In this document: one piece after another, positions 1 to 10,210 of the stretch
Position numbering within the stretch: the stretch's first letter is position 1
Layout of the letters: each line of letters opens with the position of its first letter
Assembly: GCA_964247055.1 (NCBI GenBank)
Contig: OZ176051.1
Location: forward strand, 7,998,001 to 8,062,000
Direction of reading: 5' to 3'
DNA from: Paragordius varius
Lineage: Eukaryota > Nematomorpha
DNA length: 64,000 bases
Program-made: the position numbers and the translations under genes
Notes under the pieces: model-generated
The model's input: only the letters and a program-made list of their open reading frames with translations
What the model was told of the DNA's origin: nothing
Databases searched by the model: none

Positions 1-181
1 GTTTTTGGTTTCTAACCTTAATGTTTAAGAGTCTATTTGGACTTTTGTGCTTATTAAGTTAATAAATAATCCCTAAATTTTGCCGCTTTAACAAAAATTT
101 ATATGTTTTTCTAATTAACCCTCCATGGCCTTTTGGGATCTTGTTCGAGAGCGTTTTGATTTGAATATCGATACCTTTTCT

Positions 182-455
182 CTTTGTCCTAGTTTACATT
201 TTGGGTAGTTTTATATCTATTGGTAAATTTAATTATCAAACATTGTTTTATATATTAGTTAATAAGCTTATAATTTTTACAGTTTTGTGACTTCTACCGG
301 GACAATCCTAAACACAATTGATAGCTGATATTAAAAATATTTATCAAGTATTTGCCGGTAAAATGTAGCCTAAAAGCTTAATGTCAATTATTTAAGTGTC
401 CCAACCTAATTAGCGATTTAGCGATTATTGAAAATAATACGGCAAAAAAGTTTGA
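182..455. repeat. Family B repeat, partial copy
   Basis: This stretch matches the repeats near 4565-5078 and 25955-26430. Shared landmarks are a CCTAGTTTACAT terminus, a 'tatcaaacattgttt' block and a 'gataaatattttatcaag'-like block. Family B is an AT-rich repeat of about 480-510 bp with inverted ends and no coding capacity that I can see. This copy stops before the second half. Confidence 0.5.
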
Positions 456-539
456 GATAGTGTTTTTTTCAATATTACATTTTAAAAAATTTATTTTGCA
501 TATTGTGCCTAGAATATTAAGAAACAATCATAATAAAAC

Positions 540-1415
540 TACCCCAAATGATATGGTAAGGTATTAAGCCGAATTAAAATGCTTTCTTTGACTTTAGGCG
601 CATTTTGTAATAAATTAAAAAAAAATGTAAAAAACCCTCATTCTCAAACTTTTTCGCCGCCATTTTTTTCTTTATTATTTTAATACTCTACAACACATTT
701 ATTTTAGTCTTTCGATTTAAATTGGGGTAGTTAAATACATCAGGCCTGTTTAAAATTAAATTCTTTTAAAAATATGGAAGGAATCAAAACCATGGCAAAA
801 TCTTGCACTTATATAACATTAATAACCAAAATATACAAAAAAAATACTTGATATTACTTATTTTAAGCTAAAACCGAAAGGTTAAAATTTAGTCAACGAG
901 ACATGCGTGCAATGGTAAAAATAAAAAATAATACAAAATAAACAGCTTTTTCTATTTCTATCAATGTTAGATGTAATAAAATAAAAAAGCTTTAGTTTTC
1001 CTTAAAGTTAAATGAAGACGATATTTTGCAAAAATTTTGTAAAATAAAAATGGCGTCAAAGTAGTTTGACATATAACTTTTTTTTCAAAACAAATTTTTT
1101 TAGATATCTTGGCATATTTATATAATTTTTATTAGGATAAAGGCATAAATTTAAATTGGGACCGTTTTCTTTAGTAGTTTTTTAAAAACCCTAACTCAAA
1201 TTTAGTCTGGGTTATTTAGATACCTTTGAGTCGAAGTGTTAATCGCTAATTCAATTATTACAATAGATATTATCAAAAATTCAGGCTATATTCTACCAGC
1301 AAAAACTTGATAAATTTTGGTATTGATCACGTTTCAATTGTGTTTTAGAGCCCAATTTTAGACTCTAAGTCACAAACCTGTAAGGAATAAAATTTATATC
1401 TTACACACTGTGCAC
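540..1415. repeat. Family B copy interrupted by a family A element
   Basis: Bases 540-679 match the first part of the B copy at 4565-5078, including the 'ggtattaagccga' and 'tttttcgccgccattttttt'-like landmarks. Bases 1243-1415 match its second part, including 'caaaacttgata' and the 'gtcataaacctgtaa'-like block. The two halves are separated by the A element at 680-1242. The A copy therefore landed in an existing B copy. Confidence 0.5.
680..1242. mobile_element. Family A TTAA-flanked MITE, copy 1
   Basis: This non-coding element of about 560 bp aligns along its length with 6641-7227. Shared blocks include 'aaattggggtagttaaata' and 'atatggaaggaatcaaaac'. The right end reads AAGTG followed by TTAA, and TTAA also precedes the left end. 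TTAA target duplications are known from piggyBac-like and Kolobok-like transposons. The superfamily is not resolved. No transposase is present. Confidence 0.6.
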
Positions 1416-2494
1416 AAAAAAATATCATGAAGGTAAATGCTATATATAAAAAAATGAAATCTAACCACATATTTTGCAATAAATTTTTTGGTGAAAGTTC
1501 TTTATTTCAAAAAATATCAATAAAATATATTAAATATTTATAAAAAGCAAGACAATATTTTTATAATATTTTAATTTTTAGACTTGAACTCCGAGAGTCT
1601 TATTTTGAGCGATTTTAAAACAGGCTAGTTTTTTAATATAAGCAAAAATTCCGGAATTGCGCGATATAATCCTTAAATATTTTTTATGAAAAAATATATA
1701 TATAAAATACATACTTTATACAAAAAATTAATTTTTAGCAAAATTTTATTGCAACGTATTTCATTCTTTTTTAGGCATCATGGACATGATAAAAACCCCA
1801 TAAAATATTAAAATTATTTTTTATATATAATTTGATGATGCTCAACATTTCCCTTACTTAAAAATTATGATTAAAATATTCCTTTGTCTTCCAATTTAAG
1901 TCAAATAATTGGGTTTTTATATAATTTACCAAATTTGTAAGTAAACGAAGCATTAAATTAAAACCAAATTATATTAAAATGTTTTTACAATATTAAAAAG
2001 GTTCCGTTTTTATGCCTAAAATAGTAAGAGTACGCTGCAACAAAATTTTGCTTAAATATTTTTTTGATACCAATACATTTAAAAATATTGCGTCCCGGCA
2101 TTTTTAGGTTAATTTTAAGAGAATTAGCCCATGTTAAAGAGCAAAAAAATTTGAAACTTTGGGAGCCCACAAAATTAAAATTTTAAAAATATATTGTTTT
2201 TTCATAAGTATTTATTATATTTTAGTGATATTTTTTGGAATGAAGCATTTAGCTTTTATCAAAAATATTATTACAAAATCTCATATTTGGTTTACCATAA
2301 AAGTGGAAACTTTCTTATATCACTCGTAAGCCCCAAAACGAAAAGCACTATGAAATTCCTATATTTTTCGATTGGAATATATATATATATATATATATAT
2401 AGGTATATTTGCATGATACATGCGAAAATCACGTGTAAATTAATAGAAGTTATTTGCATCATTATACAAAAATATGTATATATTATCATAATTT
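1416..2494. other. AT-rich spacer with no recognised gene
   Basis: I see no convincing coding exon here. Short open frames are low-complexity and AT-driven. A run of alternating A and T occupies about 2377-2401. A block near 2226 ('gatattttttggaatga') recurs near 62155, so a further dispersed repeat is present. Confidence 0.5.
2377..2401. repeat. (AT)n microsatellite
   Basis: An uninterrupted alternating A/T run of about 25 bases. Confidence 0.9.
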
Positions 2495-2997
2495 GCATAA
2501 GTTACAGATATCTAGTAACCCCAAAGTATAAAAAAAACTACTGAAAAAAACGGTTCCGATTCGAATTTATGCTTTTATCCAAATAAAATATAAATAGCAG
2601 AACTAAAAATTTTATCCAACTAGTTCAACGATATTTTTTACAACATTTTTGCAAAATATCGTATTAATTTCAACGCTAAAATTAAAGCTAATTTATTATA
2701 AACACATTTAACATAGATAAAAACAGAAATAGTAATATATTCATTATTATAATTTACCTAATGCGGACATGTCATGTTCACTAAATTACATTGATTATTA
2801 TCCATTAAATAAGATATCAAGTGTTTTTAAGAATTTATTTTTATACTTCGGTGCATCATTGTTATATTAATGCATAATTCTGCAATGATTTAATTTGTTC
2901 CACATTTTTAAAAAATATTCAATTTTAAACGGCCTGGGGTTCTTAAAGGCCCAGTGAATCGGAAGACTGAAATAAATGTGTTGTATCCAAGTGTTAA
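2495..2997. mobile_element. Family A MITE, copy 2 (inverted relative to 6641-7227)
   Basis: The right end reads 'gtgttgtatccaagtg' followed by TTAA, matching the family A terminus in reverse orientation. The left part carries the 'aaactactgaaaaaaacgg' block seen in the other A copies. The left boundary is uncertain by about 15 bp. The element is non-coding. Confidence 0.5.
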
Positions 2998-3256
2998 TAA
3001 ATAATATTTTTCATCATAATATACAAAATTGTATAAAAATGGGGCCCGAAAGTTTGGAATGAGGATTTTTACAATTTTATCTTTATTAATTTTTTCGTAT
3101 CCTCCGCCTAAAAGGCTAAAGTAAGTATAATATAGAAAATTGGCTCAATGCTTTTTAAGACATTAATATTTATTGCCTTGATGTATAATACTACCAAGGT
3201 CATGAGGTTAACTAAATTAAAAATTTACTATACATATAACATATGTTGTGTTAAAG

Positions 3257-3498
3257 CAGAGGTCTTCAACCGCAAACCGCATTTTTGACTCAAATCGGTA
3301 AGCCTTATGTGAATATATAGATATAGATTATTAGATTTTACTGTAAAAAGCAAACATAAAATAATTTTTTTAGATCTTGCCAATTGGATAGTTTTATTCA
3401 AAAAATTATTTAAGAAATATCAATATTATTAAGATTTTGTAATTATATTTCAAGTTATGGATTTATAATTTTCGAGGCTGCATGTTGAAAGCCCCTGG
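3257..3498. mobile_element. Short hAT-like MITE
   Basis: The ends are imperfect inverted repeats: CAGAGGTCTTCAAC on the left and, in reverse complement, CAGGGGCTTTCAAC on the right. A CAG-initial terminus with GGT and TCAAC is typical of non-autonomous hAT elements. The 8-bp flanks agree at only about half their positions, so the copy is probably old. It is non-coding. Confidence 0.45.
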
Positions 3499-3634
3499 TT
3501 TTGAGTTTTAATTTAAAAAAAAATAGGATTTATCATAAAATGAAACTAGATTTAGAATAAATAATAAAAATTAGGATTCAAGCCGTAATGTAGTTTGTAG
3601 AACTTGAACCAATACCATTATTTTTATTTTGAAG

Positions 3635-4025
3635 CAGGGGCGTACCGAGGGGGGGGCAAGGGGGTGCATCATGCCCCGGGCGCCGTTATTTAGGGGCGCC
3701 AAAATGTTTTTTTAAAAATAAATTTTAATTAAGCAAAAATAATAAGAACTTTCAAATGAGATTTTTCAGCAATTTAGGTAATAATCCCTATAATATATAC
3801 TTTATTATTCACCTAATTAGTACCATTGAATAAATTTAGTATCATATAAATTTATATATTTAATAGATTCAAAATTTTTATGACTGTGCTGTCTTATCTA
3901 TGGTGTTTAGGTTACAACGTTTGTATTTTTTTACTAAATTGTTTTATTGGCCTAAAAAAAGGGGGGGGGGGAGGCGCCATAAAAGTTTTATGCCCCGGGC
4001 GCCACAAATGCTCGGTACGCCACTG
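3635..4025. mobile_element. hAT-family MITE with perfect 8-bp target duplication
   Basis: A 391-bp element with terminal inverted repeats CAGGGGCGTACCGAG and CAGTGGCGTACCGAG (right end reverse complemented). It is flanked on both sides by TTTTGAAG at 3627-3634 and 4026-4033. An 8-bp duplication and a CAG...GTACC terminus are diagnostic of hAT elements. Just inside each end lies a poly-G run followed by a near-palindromic 'gccccgggcgcc' block. No transposase is encoded. The exact duplication suggests a fairly recent insertion. Confidence 0.85.
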
Positions 4026-4033
4026 TTTTGAAG

Positions 4034-4564
4034 CAAACAAATATGATAAACAGTTTAGAACAAAAGAAGGCTTAAGGATTGGTTTAAATTGACATCTATG
4101 CGCTGTATGAATTGTCTAAAAACATATTTTACGTATTTATTGAAGGCGATTACGGTTTTTTGCATTAATTGATAACTGGCCGGAATCAATCATACTTATA
4201 TATGTAATGGATAGTTACAATAAATTTTAAACTCAAGTTTTTTAATGCAACAAATTTTATCAATTATGAAGCCCAAATGAATTGATCATAATCAAAAAAT
4301 AATTTATTAACATGGGATGATGACTAAGGCATAATTAATTTAGTTTACTATAGACCATAATTATTAATCATGTTTTTTTTGTTAATGGGTTTTCTTGGCA
4401 CTTTGACTGGGGGACGAAGGTGGTGTAAGGCGACGACCATCCAATGTTTCTCGCACCAAATTTCCGCTAATACGTTTAATTAATGTTAAAATAAATTAAT
4501 TAAAGATGTTATTAGATGTCGATTAAACATATCCAATCAAAAATATATGATATTAACTAAATTA
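4034..4564. other. AT-rich spacer, no gene seen
   Basis: About 530 bases with no supported exon. A slightly GC-richer patch near 4400-4450 shows no reading frame I recognise. Confidence 0.4.
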
Positions 4565-5078
4565 CCTTTAAGGGTAGCTTTATATCCCAGAGCCATTTAA
4601 AATTTGAATATCTTAGAAAGTATTTAAGTTATTAAGCCGAATTTAAAAATATACTTCCTTTTTTAGGCGCATTATTATACAATTTATTTTAAAAAAATGT
4701 AAAATTGTAAAAAACTCATCTCAACTTTTTTGCCGCCATTTTTTTCTATAAATTTTTTAAATCGCGAATTCAACAGAGAGTGTATATAACGGTTAGAAAA
4801 TGTAAATAATTAACCTTAAAAGCTTTGTTAATTTTACAAGCAAAACTTGATATATTTTAATTTTAAAAACAGCTGTTGGTTTCGATTATGTTTTGGAACT
4901 GTCCCAATTTAACTCTAGAAGTCATAAAACTGTAAAAAATATAAACTTTTTTATCTAATACATGAAAACATTGTTTGAAAATTCAACTTTTATAATAACT
5001 TTCTACGTTATTTACGAATTTGAGCTCTGGGACGTAACTACTTCAAAATGTAAACTAGGTCAAAAAAATGAAAAGGTA
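4565..5078. repeat. Family B repeat, most complete copy
   Basis: About 510 bp ending in a block whose reverse complement begins GACCTAGTTTACATTTTG, the same terminus as at 182 and 25965. The interior matches the inverted copy at 25955-26430 block by block: 'aagccgaatttaaaaatata', the 'gccgccattttttt' region and 'caaaacttgatatatttt'. No reading frame survives, so it is probably a non-autonomous DNA transposon. No clear target duplication was found. Confidence 0.55.
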
Positions 5079-5399
5079 TGGAAGTGTTATATAATGTTTG
5101 TTTCATAAAGTTCGCCATATTGGACATAAATAAGCAGACGCTCATTTTTATTTTTGAAATATTTATAAAAGTATATACTTAAATTTGTCCTTGGTTTTTT
5201 TACAGAAACTTGGTTCTATAACGCTTATTTAATATTTATATATTAATGAAACATTAGGAAGACAGTAATTTTTTAAAATAATGAAAATTAGATATTTTTT
5301 GTCAAATATTTGTCGCCGTATCAACAAGCCGCTTATTCACTACTAATTAAAATGGGCATTCAACAATTAATTAAATACATGCGATAATTTAATTATATT
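5079..5399. other. Spacer 3' of the thymosin-like gene
   Basis: No gene seen. It probably includes the 3' untranslated region of the minus-strand gene that ends at 5400. Confidence 0.35.
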
Positions 5400-5546
5400 T
5401 CACAAAAAAATAGATAAAATTCCATACTGTTCATCTAAATATTCTTTGATTTTTTCGCCGGTTGGAGTAGTCGTAGCTGTTGCAACATGTTTCAAGTTCT
5501 TCTTGGTAAAAGTCGAGATTTCACCCAAAAGTTCTTTATCAGCCAT
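5400..5546 (-). CDS. Thymosin-beta-like actin-binding peptide, 48 residues
   Basis: The frame starts MADKELLGEISTF, continues TKKNLKHVATATTTPTGEK and IKEYLDEQ, and ends at TGA after 48 residues. This matches the single thymosin-beta/WH2 unit: an N-terminal acidic helix (EI..F.K), the actin-contacting LK(K/H)xxT motif at residues 18-23, a PT turn and a C-terminal E-rich helix. Vertebrate thymosin beta-4 is 43-44 residues with the same layout. Family members sequester monomeric actin in the cytoplasm. One residue fewer lies between LKHVAT and PT than in the vertebrate protein, and LKKTET is replaced by LKHVAT. The last residues (YGILSIFL) may be read-through of an unrecognised intron. A decayed copy or one exon of a multi-unit thymosin cannot be excluded. 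The start is the only in-frame ATG with the MADK opening typical of the family. Confidence 0.68.
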   Translation of the reverse strand: MADKELLGEISTFTKKNLKHVATATTTPTGEKIKEYLDEQYGILSIFL

Positions 5547-5654
5547 GTTTGAAAAATTGAAGAGGAATCACAAAAATACGAACGGATCAAATACGAAAAA
5601 TAAATGAAAATGTCTCGAATAACACTATACTTGTTGTGCCCTATCCAACAACAC

Positions 5655-5656
<2 letters not shown>

Positions 5657-5694
<38 letters not shown>
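5657..5694. repeat. (TA)n microsatellite upstream of the thymosin-like gene
   Basis: An uninterrupted TA run of nearly 40 bases, about 110 bp upstream of the thymosin-like start. It could sit in the 5' UTR or promoter. It creates spurious Tyr-Ile open frames on both strands. Confidence 0.85.
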
Positions 5695-5696
<2 letters not shown>

Positions 5697-6640
5697 CGTA
5701 ACACTTGCTCTCCTTATCGTGTTATTGTTGTACTTAATACTAAGTTTAAGTTGGCGATAATATTAAATGGTAATGGCGCAATATGAAAATCCGATATTTT
5801 CGTATACTTATAAAATCGATTGATGCATAGTGTTTTGTTCCTTTCTTTCCAACAGAATAGATAATCGGTTTTTGATGCTTCAAAATGCATTTTGTAATAT
5901 AAAACTTGGCATTAAATGTAACGTATAATAGAGTCATTAAAATCAGCCCCCTCCTCATTATATTAAATGGCTAATAGAGATATTTGGCTTAAATTTGGTA
6001 ATTATTTCTCCAATAAACTTATCATTAACAAATTATGAAATTTATTATGAAATTTTTACACCAATTACAAAATATTTGCCCTTTAAAATAGTATTATATT
6101 ATAAACACATTATCTCCAAAAAATTTTATGTTCCATCTTATTTCTATGTAATTTTTAATTTTGAAGGCTTAGTTTAATGGTGTTAAACCCTTTTTGTACC
6201 GAACACGGGATGGCAAAATGTTTTACAAATAAATCATATTTTCAAATTCAACTATTTTGCATCTATGGCATTAAAAACGAAAAACCCTTTCTATGCGTAA
6301 AAAATCCGCTTAAACACAAATCTTAATCATTATATATTTTACAAGAAACGATTTTAAAATCCAATTAACCAATTTCTGCAAACATAATTTTGAAAAAAAT
6401 GTTAAAATGACTTTAATAATTAATATATAAATTAAGTAAAAAATGTCGAAATTAGTATTATTATATATTTAATATAAATGGCGTCGGTCAAAAAAGGTTA
6501 AGGGTCATCTCATCTACAAAAAGGGTTATCTCAACAGTAATTAACCTTAGTTATTATAATAAATGATTTAATCATAAATTGTTATAGTCCTTTTAGTGCG
6601 TAACAACGAAAAAGTATGTTTTAAAAATTGGCTATTTTTA
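5695..6640. other. AT-rich spacer, no gene seen
   Basis: Short open frames on both strands show no recognisable composition or motif. A pair of related motifs ('gttaaaccctttttgtac' near 6182 and the partly similar 'aaaaagggttatctcaac' near 6517) hints at another degraded repeat. Confidence 0.35.
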
Positions 6641-7227
6641 TTAACACTTGGATACAACACATTCATTTTAGTCCTTCGATTCAAATTGGGGTAGTTAAAT
6701 ACCCAGGCGTGTTTAAGATTAAATTCTTTAAAAAATATGGAAGGAATCAAAACCATGCCAAAATTTTGAACTTATATAACATTAATTAACCGAAATATAT
6801 AAAAAAATTATTCAAAATACTTGATATTACTTATTTTAAGCTAAAACCGAAAGGTAAAAATTTAGTCCACGTAACATGTGTGCAATGGTAAAATTGAAAA
6901 AATAATGCAAAATAACCCGCTTTTTCTATTTCTATCAATGTTAGATGTAATTGAAATAAAAAATTAGCTTTAATTCTGCCCTTAAAATTAAATGAAGACG
7001 CTATTTTGCAAAGATTTTGGAAAATAAAAATGGCGTCGAAGTAGTTTGACATGGAACTTTTTTTTCAGAACAAAATTTTATGTAGATATTTTGGCATATT
7101 TATATAATTTTTATTAGGATTGAAGCTTAAATTTAAATTGGGATGTTTCCTTCAGTAGTTTTTACAAAATCATAACTCAAATTTAGTCTGGGGTATTTAG
7201 ATACCCCAAATTGAATCAAAGTGTTAA
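6641..7227. mobile_element. Family A TTAA MITE, copy 3 (reference copy)
   Basis: The left end reads TTAA then CACTTGGATACAACAC. The right end reads TTGAATCAAAGTG then TTAA. The inverted ends (CACTTNGAT) sit directly inside a TTAA duplication, as expected of piggyBac-like or Kolobok-like non-autonomous elements. The interior aligns with 680-1242 at about 90 percent by eye over long stretches. It is non-coding. Confidence 0.7.
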
Positions 7228-7440
7228 TGATAAATTAGAAAATATTCACTATTAATTTATTTAGAAATAAATTATAAAAACAATTCTAATCTTTGAATGT
7301 AAGGTAAGAGTAGAAATGAGATTTAACTAACTAAAGTAAATTATATAATTTTAAACCCAAGGTAAATAATAGTGACCAATAGCAATTGTGTGCTAGTGTA
7401 ATTTTGAACATTCATCAGTAGGCAGCAAATTGAAAGTTTA

Positions 7441-9021
7441 TATACCATTTGCACTTCATGAGTGTCCTTGAACACTTTAAGTTGATCCTTGAACACTTCA
7501 AGTTGGTCCTAAACACTTCGGGTCGGGTGATAAAAAAGTTTTTTGACTTGACTTTCAAGTTTTTCAAGTCATGGCTTGCTTTCATGTGATAAAAAAATTA
7601 ACATTACACGACTTAAGTCAAGCAAGAAAACTTGATAAGGAGGTGATAAAAAATCACATGATCAAGTAAAACATAAATATGGATAAAATTATTTTGGAAA
7701 CTTTTTATGTACAAAATTTAGGTTTTATATGTAATTCAAACCTTTGTTAATGCTATAAGTTGTTAATTTTATAAACTTTGGCTAATTAATCTATTCATTG
7801 GGTGGATATAAAAGAGGATAAATTTATAGAAAAACTCTGCTAATATTTAATAGCATGGCATATAAAAATATGCTAAATATATCAATTCCGTGACCGCAAA
7901 AAAATTGGATTCTCGAAAATTTCCTAAAATTAATAATCAAATATTAATCTTGTAAAATTTCAAATCTTCGTTTATGAGCTAAACTTCACTATTAACCAAT
8001 GTAAAGAATATTTTTCATCATAAATTTATTTCGAATGTATTATAAATTAAAAATAATTATGTTATATTGTATAAATATCTTCCCATTATATTTGCAACTG
8101 GACTCCAAACAAAATAAGTAATGTGGTAAAATAATGGAAAGTGTTTTAAGGGCGAATGGTTTCATCAATCTAAAAATTATTAAGAGGCTCACAATTTAGA
8201 AAACTCTATATATTAAATAAGATACGTGCCAGTGAGTTTGAAAACTTCAAAATGCATATTGTATTTATTGTTTATTTTTTTGTGCCTTATTTCATAAATT
8301 TTAGCTGAAAATGATCAAAAGTTTCCAAAAAATTCGAATTGGGTGGGAAAAAATACATTCATAAGCTAAAGATTTGACTTAAGTGTTTTTTTTATCACCG
8401 ATCTTCAAGTGTACACTTGCTGGCTTAAGTAATCTTGCTCAACTTGCCACGCTTGGCTTACAAGTCAAGTGCGACTTTTTTATCACCCCACCCACTTCAA
8501 GTTGATCCTTGAACATTTCAAGCTGGCCTTTGATGACTTCAGTTGGTCTTTAAAATTTTCAAGTTTTTATTTAACGATAATTATTGCATTTATTTCTTCA
8601 TTATTTTTTAACCTAATTATCTTTATTTATTATATATTTATAAATGAAAAAATATAATTTATTATTCAAAAACAACTTTTATGTTTAGAACTAATTTTTA
8701 TTCCAATTTATCAAAATTATTAACTTTTAAATGAATGTTTTCAATAAGATATTGTAAATAATAACCCAGAAAACATATATTATTTACGTGTTAAAATCTT
8801 TTACATATTAAAAATAATTTTAGGATATCAATAAAGATATACGGTTTCTGAATTATTAAAAGTTATTTAAAATTGATCGTAAATAATAAAAAATAGGTTA
8901 AAAACGATAAATTATATGAATGATATACAATTTGTTTGAAAAAAAGTTAAATACTAAACAAAAAAGTCAAAGGACCAACTTGAAGTGAATGACCAACTTG
9001 ATATTCAAAGTGTATGGTATA
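7441..9021. mobile_element. Family C MITE (outer element), interrupted by element D
   Basis: The left end reads TATACCATTTGCACTTCA followed by CACTT-AAGTTG-TCCTTG subrepeats. The right end is the inverse, ending in TGTATGGTATA. Removing the D insertion (7520-8493) leaves about 600 bp, comparable to the uninterrupted copy at 61553-62121, which is in the opposite orientation. The ends consist of short direct subrepeats with the theme 'TTCAAGTTGGTCCTTGAACA'. It is non-coding. Terminal TA dinucleotides suggest a TA target, but this is not certain. Confidence 0.65.
7520..8493. mobile_element. Element D, 974-bp inverted-repeat transposon inside element C
   Basis: The terminal inverted repeats are 20 bp with one mismatch, GGGTNGGGTGATAAAAAAGT, followed at both ends by (A/T)CTTGA-rich subrepeats (themes 'caagtcaag' and 'acttgac'). 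ACTTC flanks both ends (7515-7519 and 8494-8498), suggesting a 5-bp target duplication, although the host element is itself repetitive there. There is no long reading frame inside, so it is non-autonomous. The superfamily is unknown. Confidence 0.65.
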
Positions 9022-10210
9022 ATTGATAGTTTGTCTCAGCCTTGACGTATGACTATGTCCACCGTCATACATATGTAAAATAAGAAACAATTGAATAATA
9101 CAATTTATATTCTAATTTTGTGATTTATTTTAAAACCCATGTTTAGGCCGCAGTTTTTCAGTTGATTTAGAACCGAATTTTTAATTTTTAAAATCGTGTG
9201 CAATTAAATTACACAAAACTGATTAAGAAATAGAATATTATGTTATTTGGAATACCTGTAAGAGTTATTTTTAGCAAGATTTTAGAATTATGAGCTCAAT
9301 CCCATATAAGAAAATTAAATGCAAAAAAATGAAATCAACAGTTAACGCTTTTCAGTTTTTAGGCTATTTTTAATTCGTATAAGAAAACGCTTTAAGACTT
9401 AAAAGAATAGGAATGTAATCTGTTAATTCACCAAATATAGTGCCAATTTTTATTATACAGTATATATTACTATATATAATGTGTTGAATCGGAAATAATT
9501 TTCTAAAAAACATGAGTTATAAATAAATGGGTAAATATTTCTATTTAATCGTGCCACTTTTCTGACTTCAGTTAAAAGCCATGATTTGCCAAAAAACATA
9601 TGAGTAGACATGTATTGATTAATGGATTTAGGGCTTTCTTATGTAATAATAATACCGCTTTTATAAATTACCCGTTTTTTACCGTTTTTGCATATAAAAA
9701 TTATGATTTTTAATCGAATATCCGGACTTATAAAGCTAATTTAATCCAAGGCTCACATATTTCCTTGAAAAATTTGCTATTACGCATTTTATTAGTGTTT
9801 TTAATTTCGCAAAAAAATTTGTCAAAAACTAATGCCCAACACAAGTTGGTCGAGAATTTAAAAATCTTGGAACTTTTGACATATCCCTAAGCCAATAGTT
9901 TTTAAAGATATTTACACTAATTTACATATTTAATATATAAGTTTGCTTTATGGCCACAAAAGAATATATTGTATTCATATATTGGGCTAAGTGTAGTCGA
10001 TTTAACTTTCCAAACTTCATTTTAAATATATTTTGTGTAGGAGAGATATTTGTTAAAGTAAAATAATTCGACATATGAAAAATGACGCACATGGATGTTA
10101 AAGGAACATTTAATTCATTGAGAATAATCCTTTTAGGATAATTGTTTAGCATTTGGTCCATTTTATATCCTTCAATTTATTGAAAGTATGTGATATTGTG
10201 AAAAATATAT
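9022..10210. other. AT-rich spacer, no supported gene
   Basis: The only sizeable frame is a minus-strand ORF of 79 codons at 9922-10161 that starts with ATG. It has a mixed residue composition, but I recognise no family, splice context or signal in it. I do not call it a gene. Confidence 0.35.

Noticed and set aside
2194-2544. 116-codon ORF and its antisense partner
   Set aside because: Tyr/Ile-rich translation of an (AT)n run and surrounding AT-rich DNA, overlapping the start of a family A element.
3880-4092. 70-codon plus-strand ORF
   Set aside because: Crosses the right end and target duplication of a hAT MITE and contains a poly-Gly run from the G-tract.
5492-5704. 70-codon minus-strand ORF over the thymosin-like gene
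   Set aside because: Different frame, starts in the (TA)n microsatellite. The thymosin frame has a recognisable motif and this one does not.
9922-10161. 79-codon minus-strand ORF
   Set aside because: Mixed composition but no recognised family, domain or splice context. Length is within chance expectation for 64 kb.
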